The notes beneath the pieces were generated by a model. The model worked only from the letters and a program-made list of their open reading frames with translations. It did no database searches and was not told the origin of the DNA. 10,641 bases of DNA, taken from DASXBJ01 sp036491755. GTDB taxonomy: Bacteria > Chloroflexota > Dormibacteria > Dormibacterales > Dormibacteraceae. Both the position numbers and the translations under genes were made by a program. Each line of letters begins with the position of its first letter. The stretch's first letter is position 1. Location: NCBI GenBank assembly GCA_036491755.1, contig DASXBJ010000131.1, forward strand, positions 1 through 10,641. Reading direction: 5' to 3'. Positions 6,318-10,641 of the stretch are shown in pieces.

Positions 6318-6864
6318 CTTTTAATGTCTTCCGATCTAGCGCCTACTTCTCTAATCCGCTGTGGAAAACCCTAAACGGCCACGGGGAAGCGACATTTCAT
6401 CGACGACTGAGCGATGTTTCTGCGACGTTGATCTCAGGTTCGCCCGACGAGACCACGTCGCCAACTCGGTACCCCCCTAGCGCCCGAAGGACGAGTGCCC
6501 AGCGCCGAAGGCGGCTGCAAGGGCAGATGCAAGTAGCAGTGCTCGACGGGCGTGCCTGAAGAATGTCGGCAGGGAGAGCTTGCCGACGAACGTGAACTGG
6601 GCGTGCACCGTGACGTCAACCTGGACTAGCGACTCGCCATGACGGCTATGAACCCGGAACACCCGCCGAACGGGCTCCAGGTCTCGCTGCACAGGCCTGT
6701 TTTCGCTCTTCAGCTGGGGGGAAGTGCGCTTTGCGTACACCGCCCCCTCTATATGCATCCGATTGGCGGCAAAAGCTCAATAGCATCCACCTGAGCTATA
6801 CCTCCGACAATTGAGTCGGAATGCGTCCAGCAGTTCAACTAGGTGCAATCTGTACCGACCGGAA
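6318..6864. other. Gene-poor stretch of segment B
   Basis: No convincing gene is seen. Short open frames exist on both strands (plus 6257–6559, which runs through the att palindrome; minus 6477–6758, 93 codons without a ribosome site), but neither resembles a known family. By eye the stretch is less GC-biased than the core region. It may be the remains of a deleted integrase or cargo. A weak TATACC at 6797–6802 lies before a TTG at 6811 that is in frame with the next gene. Confidence 0.5.
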
Positions 6865-7224
6865 ATGAATAGTTTGCGTCTCTCCCTGTGCCTTCAGTGT
6901 GGCCGGCCCCTCAAAGCACACGGCCTTGGCCGCCCGAGGTTGTGGTGCTCAGACGCATGTCGAAAGCGGTTCGAGTACTTCCGGGAGTGCCTCGCGGCCC
7001 TTTCCGTAATGAGGCAGTTTCACGTGGAGAGTCATCCCACAGCGGGCGAAGCAACCGGAGCTTGTTTGAGGTGTGGGGCGAAATTGCGACGTACTGGTTA
7101 TCGGCCAAGGTTGTATTGCGGCGAGCGCTGCCGATCGGCATTTCGCCGCGCCAAGCTGAAGTACAAGAACCAGATTCGACACGCTGTGGGCAATGCCATG
7201 GCGGCGCTTGCTGACCGAGCTTGA
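6865..7224 (+). CDS. Small protein with two zinc-knuckle-like units
   Basis: A 119-aa protein from ATG 6865, no known function. It contains two similar units. The first reads CLQCGRPLKAHGLGRPRLWC followed by SDACRKRFEYFR; the second reads CLRCGAKLRRTGYRPRLYC followed by GERCRSAFRRAK. Each has a CxxC pair, a GxRPRL(W/Y)C turn and a second CxxxC pair leading into a basic helix. Similar single 'RPRxYCSxxCRxxA' units are common in small proteins of actinobacteria and their mobile elements, where metal binding and nucleic-acid contact are assumed. Here the unit appears duplicated. The frame can be extended to a TTG at 6811, but that N-terminus is Ser-rich and without features; GGAA stands close before 6865. 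It is probably cargo of segment B. Confidence 0.6.
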   Translation: MNSLRLSLCLQCGRPLKAHGLGRPRLWCSDACRKRFEYFRECLAALSVMRQFHVESHPTAGEATGACLRCGAKLRRTGYRPRLYCGERCRSAFRRAKLKYKNQIRHAVGNAMAALADRA

Positions 7225-7462
7225 ACTGCAAGGAGATGCTGACGAAGCCAGAGCTATCAGGAGCAAGCGGCAGGTAGGTTCGGCCCTAATGGCGGACTGG
7301 CGCGCTGATCCGCGCTCAGATGAAGTGTCGAGGCCTGGGGACTCGCGAGTCACCGAGTTAAGGAGATTAGGACCAGCACTTCACTGGCCATATTTCGTAA
7401 CCAGCCCAGCGAAGGCCAGGATCCCAATAGCCATCCTTGTGCGTCCCGACCGCCGGGGCCTC

Positions 7463-7468
7463 TAACCT
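7463..7468 (+). promoter_or_regulatory. Candidate -10 box (TAACCT), leaderless start
   Basis: TAACCT is followed by 7 nt and the ATG at 7476. It supports that start over the in-frame TTG at 7437. The preceding 7225–7462 shows no gene I can support. Confidence 0.3.
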
Positions 7469-7475
7469 GCGAAAG

Positions 7476-8174
7476 ATGGCTCGGTCACTCGAAGATCTCG
7501 CTGCCGCCTGGCTGGCAAATGAGCGGCTTTACAGCGGGCGCGATCCGGACGATCACTCGCTTCCCGAGCGCTACGACCTAACGCTTGCGGGCGATGTCGA
7601 CGACCTCGTCCTAGATGACCCACATCGCGGTGTAGAGCTGGTCGAGAAGATGCTGCATCTCGCCGAAGACGAGACGGACCTTAAGCGTGTCGGCATAGGT
7701 CCCCTTGAGAATCTATTACGGCATCAGGGCGAGGAACTCGCCTCCTGGGTGTCGGACAAGGCGGACGCGAGCGCCCGCTTCAGGTTCGCGCTGGGCTCAT
7801 GCTGGCCGTTTGATCCGATTCGGCAGGTCGTGGATCGTCTCGGGCTCCACAAGGGCGAAACCCACACCTACTGGACGGTTGGCATCCGCGTACGGTGTGG
7901 CCGCGAAGCGAGCGCGAGCGAGGTTCTCGATGCGAAATTGCAGCCAGACCTTGTTGGAGGTCAATTCCAGCAGGATGGCAGGGACCAGGTCACCTACATG
8001 GACTACTGGGCACGTGACCATATTGATGCAGAGCGCGTCGGCGAGCGCCTGATCCGAACTCTCCTCAAAAGGCTGGGCGCCCACGGGTGTACCGAGGTCA
8101 GTCGAACCGGTCCCGAGCGCACCTGGTCCGGTACGCGTCCTGGAATAGATCGCCCCGCGCGCACTCCCGTCTAG
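7476..8174 (+). CDS. Hypothetical protein with GPLE…LLRHQGEE motif
   Basis: A 232-aa soluble protein, not firmly recognised. The N-terminal 110 residues (LEDLAAAWLANERL ... DDPHRGVELVEKMLHLAEDETDLKRVGIGPLENLLRHQGEELASWV) resemble uncharacterised acidic helical proteins that carry a 'GPLE-LL--hGe' motif (possibly the DUF6869 group; from memory and not checked). The remaining part, from about residue 110, contains WTVGIRVRCG, a CGREASASEVLDAK segment and MDYWARDHIDAERVGERLIRTLLKRLGA, which I do not recognise and which may be a second domain or a fusion. No signal peptide, membrane helix or catalytic motif is visible. The alternative start is TTG 7437. The gene ends 55 nt before the third att-like site, so it appears to be cargo of segment B. 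Confidence 0.6.
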   Translation: MARSLEDLAAAWLANERLYSGRDPDDHSLPERYDLTLAGDVDDLVLDDPHRGVELVEKMLHLAEDETDLKRVGIGPLENLLRHQGEELASWVSDKADASARFRFALGSCWPFDPIRQVVDRLGLHKGETHTYWTVGIRVRCGREASASEVLDAKLQPDLVGGQFQQDGRDQVTYMDYWARDHIDAERVGERLIRTLLKRLGAHGCTEVSRTGPERTWSGTRPGIDRPARTPV

Positions 8175-8205
8175 CCCAGCTATGCCTAAACAATCAGCCG
8201 AAAGG

Positions 8206-8253
8206 AGTCTGTCAGCGGCGTCGGTGATCCATCACCGCCACCACTTGCCGTTA
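8206..8253 (+). repeat. attR-like site (P·B')
   Basis: The left half, 8206–8228, matches the left half of the palindrome at 6270–6292 in 20 of 23 bases. The centre is CC at 8229–8230. The right half starts ATCACCGCCACCACTTG, which follows the tRNA 3' end (with CCA) except for one missing C, and then leaves the CTGACAGACA arm. It is therefore a P left arm joined to a chromosomal B' arm. Its right edge reaches the stop codon of the kinase-like gene on the minus strand. Confidence 0.6.
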
Positions 8254-8718
8254 ACGCGGCTTTGTCGCTATCTCCAGAACTTTGGTCACCACCTGCGCGA
8301 GAGGAATGCTGGTATTGACTTCATCTGTAGCGGTCTTTCGCAACAGCGGCTCAATCGTCGACTTGTAGCCGAGCACCTCGGCAATCTCTGCGGGCCGCGA
8401 TCCGTATGGATTGTTGGTCCGGCTCGTCAAGCGTCGGACAGTCACCGATTCCGGCGCGCTCAGCAGGATGATGTGATCGAAGCGGTCGTAGAACTTGCCT
8501 TGGTTTGAGACGCATGCGCTTATGAAAACGACGTCCGCATCGTCTTCGTCCAGCAGCATGCGGATTTCGTCCTCACGCCAGACCCATTCGTCACCATTAG
8601 GGCGCTCCCACTTGGGATTCCAATCGGTGTCGATCGCCTTGAAGCCACGAGTCGCCAGTGCACTGATCACACTCGACTTCCCCGTCCCTGACATTCCGGT
8701 GATCAGGATTCGCCGCAC
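8251..8718 (-). CDS. P-loop AAA/shikimate-kinase-like protein
   Basis: A 155-aa P-loop NTPase beginning at GTG 8718. The Walker A motif GMSGTGKSS lies at residues 8–16, followed by a short hydrophobic strand and an IDTDW segment, an acidic helix EDEIRMLLDEDDADVVFISA, and an Arg-rich LID-like region (VTVRRLTSRTNNPYGSRPAE). The size and order fit the group of small AAA_18/shikimate-kinase-like proteins common in actinobacteria, whose substrates are mostly unknown; a true shikimate kinase call is not supported. The start is backed by a TATGAT box 6 nt upstream, which suggests a leaderless transcript. The 3' end adjoins the right edge of the island, so this gene probably followed the tRNA before integration. 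Confidence 0.75.
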   Translation of the reverse strand: MRRILITGMSGTGKSSVISALATRGFKAIDTDWNPKWERPNGDEWVWREDEIRMLLDEDDADVVFISACVSNQGKFYDRFDHIILLSAPESVTVRRLTSRTNNPYGSRPAEIAEVLGYKSTIEPLLRKTATDEVNTSIPLAQVVTKVLEIATKPR

Positions 8719-8724
8719 GGACCG

Positions 8725-8730
8725 ATCATA
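8725..8730 (-). promoter_or_regulatory. Candidate -10 box (TATGAT) for kinase-like gene
   Basis: On the minus strand TATGAT is followed by 6 nt and the GTG start at 8718, placing the predicted transcript start at the start codon. No clear -35 is visible. Confidence 0.45.
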
Positions 8731-8770
8731 GGAGGCGGCTTACGGCGATTAGCCCGAGGCGGCCTTCAGC

Positions 8771-9331
8771 TCAGGCCGTGAGGGCTTTCAGCTCATCGAG
8801 TGACTCGCGCATGATCTGCTCGAGGTCCCGAGAGCCCGGGTCGCCGAGCCAACGCTCGAATGCCACGCGAAAGACGGCGACTCCCGTCTCGGCGGCGAGA
8901 CTGGCGCGGGGGTCGGCGACGCCGCGCCGGCGCAGGCCATCTGCGAGCGCGTCGGATAGGTGCGCCAGCTTGATCAGCTCACGTTCGCGCAATTCCGCGT
9001 TGGCGGCGATCACCGCCTGTCGCTTCTGCGAGAACTCCCGGGCCTCTCCGAGGAACGCCGCGGCCCTGTCGAGGGCGGCGGCCACGGCTTCCATCGGCGA
9101 AGCGGTGGCAGGGGCGCTTTCGAGAGCCGCCACGAGCGCGTCCTGCAAGTTGGCCGAGCCGGCAAAGAGCACCTCTCGCTTGTCGGCGAAATACCGGAAG
9201 AAGGTGCGGGCGGTCAATCCGGCCCGCTCTGCAATCTCGGCGACGGTCGCCTGCTCGAAACCCTTTTCGATGTAGAGCTCCATCGCCGCCTCGCGAAGAC
9301 GGCCGGCCGCGCCCGGCTCCCACCGACCCAT
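8771..9331 (-). CDS. TetR family transcriptional regulator
   Basis: A 186-aa repressor-type regulator. The N-terminal DNA-binding domain is clear: a first helix (LREAAMELYIEKGFEQATVAEIAERAGL) and the recognition helix region TARTFFRYFADKREVLF, ending near residue 55. The C-terminal part is an all-helical ligand-binding domain with no predictable ligand (ALDRAAAFLGEAREFSQKRQAVIAANAELRERELIKL, then GVAVFRVAFERWLGD). It is transcribed away from the SDR gene, and their shared 111-bp gap has repeated GACATCA/TGATGTC half-sites, so it likely represses that gene and perhaps itself. The start ATG 9331 has TAGACT 7 nt upstream and no ribosome site, again suggesting a leaderless transcript. Confidence 0.93.
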   Translation of the reverse strand: MGRWEPGAAGRLREAAMELYIEKGFEQATVAEIAERAGLTARTFFRYFADKREVLFAGSANLQDALVAALESAPATASPMEAVAAALDRAAAFLGEAREFSQKRQAVIAANAELRERELIKLAHLSDALADGLRRRGVADPRASLAAETGVAVFRVAFERWLGDPGSRDLEQIMRESLDELKALTA

Positions 9332-9338
9332 CCTCGAG

Positions 9339-9344
9339 AGTCTA
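9339..9344 (-). promoter_or_regulatory. Candidate -10 box (TAGACT) for tetR gene
   Basis: On the minus strand TAGACT stands 7 nt before the ATG at 9331. The operator repeats begin 15 nt further upstream, where the -35 region would lie, which fits autoregulation. Confidence 0.4.
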
Positions 9345-9358
9345 GGTGATGGCGCACA

Positions 9359-9399
9359 GTGACATCACGTGCTAGGATGATGTCGTTGCGTGACATCAC
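9359..9399. promoter_or_regulatory. Probable TetR operator (three half-sites)
   Basis: GTGACATCAC occurs twice in direct orientation, at 9359–9368 and 9390–9399, 31 bp apart (about three helical turns). Between them TGATGTC at 9378–9384 forms with GACATCA at 9392–9398 a perfect 7–7–7 palindrome. The first GACATCA (9361–9367) pairs with the same TGATGTC at 10 bp spacing. The sites flank and overlap the candidate -10 of the SDR gene, so binding would block it. Confidence 0.7.
9373..9378 (+). promoter_or_regulatory. Candidate -10 box (TAGGAT) for SDR gene
   Basis: TAGGAT lies between operator half-sites, with a predicted start near 9385 and a leader of about 58 nt before ATG 9443. No good -35 hexamer is present. 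Confidence 0.4.
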
Positions 9400-9429
9400 A
9401 GGGTTTCGCTCGCCGGGCGACGGGGTCAC

Positions 9430-9437
9430 GGAGGAGG
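9430..9437 (+). promoter_or_regulatory. Ribosome binding site deciding the SDR start
   Basis: GGAGGAGG lies 5 nt before ATG 9443. It is the strongest Shine-Dalgarno in the window that is well placed before a start, and it selects 9443 over the upstream in-frame GTG at 9359, which would place coding sequence in the operator. Confidence 0.85.
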
Positions 9438-9442
9438 TTCGC

Positions 9443-10360
9443 ATGCGCGTATTTGTCACTGGAGCTTCGGGGTGGATCGGCTCGGCCACGGTCGCCGAGC
9501 TGCTCAAAGCAGGCCACCAGGTCGTCGGGCTGGCTCGCTCGGATGCCTCGGCGGCGGCGGTGTCGGCGCTGGGCGCCGAGGTGCACCGAGGCAGCCTGGA
9601 CGATCTCGGCAGCCTGCGCGCCGCCGCTGCCGCGAGCGACGGGGTCGTGCACCTCGGCTACAGCCATGACTTCTCGCGGATGGCTGAGGCAGCGGAGATG
9701 GACCGGCAGGCGCTCGAGACGATCGGCGAGGCGCTGGTGGGCACGGGCCGCCCGCTGGTCTTCGCCTCGGGCGTGCTTGGAGCCGCTCCGGGACGGGTCT
9801 TGACCGAGACCGACACCGCCGACCCGAGCCTCCACCCGCGGATTGCGGCGTCCGCGGCGGCGCTGGCGCTCGCTGAGCAGGGTGTCCGCACCGCGGCCGT
9901 GCGCTTCGCGCCGACGGTGCACGGGCCCGGCGATCACGGTTTCGTCGCCACGCTGGTCAAAATCGCGCGAGACAGGGGTGTCTCAGGCTACGTCGGTGAC
10001 GGCGCCAGCCGGTGGCCGGCCGTGCACCGCCTCGACGCCGCCCGCCTCGTGGCTCTGGCCGTGGACGGCGCCCCCCCCGGGTCGGTGCTCCACGCCATCG
10101 GGGACGAAGGCATCCCGACGCGCGAGATCGCCGAGGCAATCGGCAGCGGCCTCGGTCTGCCGGTGGTCTCCGTGCCGGCCGAGCAGGCGAGCGAACACTT
10201 CGGCTGGATCGGGCGCTTCTTCGGCGTCGACTGCCGCGCCTCGAACGAGCTGACTCGCAAGCTGATGGCCTGGGCGCCGACGCACGTGGGACTCCTCGCC
10301 GACCTCAAAGCAGGCCACTACTTCCACGCCGAGGTCGGCCGCGGATCATCGCTCAGATGA
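9443..10360 (+). CDS. Atypical SDR, NAD-dependent epimerase/dehydratase-like
   Basis: A 305-aa NAD(P)-binding protein of the extended or atypical short-chain dehydrogenase type. The Rossmann motif TGASGWIG is at residues 6–13 and a cofactor-selecting ARSD at about 31–34. The family's conserved C-terminal half is visible: VRFAPTVHGPGDHGFV, GVSGYVGDGASRWPAVHRLDAARLV, HAIGDEGIPTREIAEAIG, HFGWIGRFFGVD, and AWAPTHVGLLADLKAGHYF. The usual catalytic YxxxK is not present; the equivalent region reads HPRIAASAAALA, as is common in this subgroup, so the reaction is unknown. The upstream operator and divergent TetR gene suggest induction by a small molecule, perhaps the substrate or a toxic compound. Confidence 0.88.
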   Translation: MRVFVTGASGWIGSATVAELLKAGHQVVGLARSDASAAAVSALGAEVHRGSLDDLGSLRAAAAASDGVVHLGYSHDFSRMAEAAEMDRQALETIGEALVGTGRPLVFASGVLGAAPGRVLTETDTADPSLHPRIAASAAALALAEQGVRTAAVRFAPTVHGPGDHGFVATLVKIARDRGVSGYVGDGASRWPAVHRLDAARLVALAVDGAPPGSVLHAIGDEGIPTREIAEAIGSGLGLPVVSVPAEQASEHFGWIGRFFGVDCRASNELTRKLMAWAPTHVGLLADLKAGHYFHAEVGRGSSLR

Positions 10361-10371
10361 GGTGAGGCAGG

Positions 10372-10377
10372 TACGCT
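10372..10377 (+). promoter_or_regulatory. Candidate -10 box (TACGCT), leaderless start
   Basis: TACGCT is followed by 6 nt and the GTG at 10384. An AGGCAGG lies about 13 nt before the GTG, too far for a normal ribosome site, so a leaderless transcript is the likelier reading. Confidence 0.35.
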
Positions 10378-10383
10378 GCGACT

Positions 10384-10641
10384 GTGGCGCCTGGTCGCGA
10401 GACTGAAAAGCGGCGTTTGACAGCCGCGAGGGTCGTCGACCACCTCGCGGCACACTCGCACCTTCGAGCCACCTTGCTCGCCGGCTCGGCCGCCCAGGGC
10501 ACGAGCGATGAGCATTCGGACATCGACCTCCTTAACTACTACGACGTGCTGCCCGACCCTGCGACGTTCGATCGGCTGATGGCCGAGCTTGGTGCCGAGC
10601 CGCGAGGTCCCATCAGCCCGCCGAGCCCAGCGGGATTTCTT
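10384..10641 (+). CDS. Nucleotidyltransferase domain protein, N-terminal part
   Basis: The first 86 codons of a frame that runs off the window. After a basic helix (RRLTAARVVDHLAAH) comes LLAGSAAQGTSDEHSDIDLLNYYD, the 'GSxxxGtxxxxSDiDl' motif of Pol-beta-like nucleotidyltransferases: Gly-Ser in the loop and the two metal-binding Asp residues (SDID). Such proteins include antibiotic nucleotidyltransferases and MNT-type antitoxins; the visible part cannot decide between them. GTG is the likely start given the position of the -10 box. It lies 23 nt after the SDR stop. Confidence 0.8.
   Translation, partial: MAPGRETEKRRLTAARVVDHLAAHSHLRATLLAGSAAQGTSDEHSDIDLLNYYDVLPDPATFDRLMAELGAEPRGPISPPSPAGFL

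Larger units (their letters stand above)
6295..8230. mobile_element. Decayed island, segment B
   Basis: This segment of about 1.94 kb lies between the second and third att-like sites. It holds a gene-poor stretch of about 550 bp, a small protein with two zinc-knuckle units, and an unrecognised GPLE-motif protein. No integrase is recognisable: the minus strand next to 6317 shares only about 13 further bases with the recombinase end of segment A before similarity stops. The call rests on the repeats at both ends. Confidence 0.5.

Noticed and set aside
6257..6559. 100-codon plus-strand frame
   Set aside because: It runs through the att palindrome, has no ribosome site and resembles nothing known.
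6477..6758. 93-codon minus-strand frame
   Set aside because: No ribosome site or promoter-like box at the start and no recognisable family; possible but unsupported.
8221..8247. Partial tRNA pseudogene
   Set aside because: Only the last bases of a tRNA 3' end are present, joined to an element arm; it fits an attR site rather than a decayed whole tRNA.
6270..8253. Integron attC cassette array
   Set aside because: No RYYYAAC/GTTRRRY core sites and no tyrosine integrase IntI; the remnant found is a serine recombinase.
1..10641. CRISPR array, IS element with terminal repeats, rRNA
   Set aside because: No regularly spaced repeats, no transposase and no rRNA sequence were seen.

Overview
The window is high-GC bacterial chromosome carrying a conserved cell-division block, a tRNA gene, what looks like a small decayed island inserted at that tRNA, and an ordinary chromosomal flank. 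The order prfB–ftsE–ftsX, the GC-rich codon use and the many start codons sitting 6–7 nt behind a TAnnnT box (a leaderless-transcript layout) point to Actinomycetota or a high-GC neighbour such as Chloroflexota/Dormibacterota. The sequence alone does not settle the phylum.

Region 1 (1–4541) is core: the 3' end of prfB, then a tight ftsE–ftsX–M23 peptidase run (overlap, then a 1-nt gap), then a PDZ-containing S41 C-terminal processing peptidase. FtsE (ATPase) and FtsX (membrane subunit) probably couple cytoplasmic ATP hydrolysis to activation of the exported coiled-coil M23 peptidoglycan hydrolase during division. The S41 protease has a complete Ser/Lys/Gln triad and may process exported wall enzymes.

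Region 2 (4559–8230) starts with tRNA-Val(TAC). A recognisable att-like sequence occurs three times: across the tRNA 3' end (centre 4620–4621), as a complete 48-bp palindrome (centre 6293–6294), and just before a kinase-like gene (centre 8229–8230). The half-sites read B·P', P·P' and P·B', which is exactly what two tandem serine-integrase insertions would leave. The first segment (about 1.67 kb) holds the C-terminal remnant of a large serine recombinase, whose stop codon lies inside the tRNA gene, and a Kelch-like lipoprotein. The second (about 1.94 kb) holds a gene-poor stretch, a small protein with two similar zinc-knuckle units, and an unrecognised GPLE-motif protein.

Region 3 (8251–10641) holds a P-loop kinase-like protein and a TetR regulator on the minus strand, a divergent NAD(P)-binding SDR/epimerase-type oxidoreductase with clear operator repeats between the two, and the start of a nucleotidyltransferase cut by the window end.
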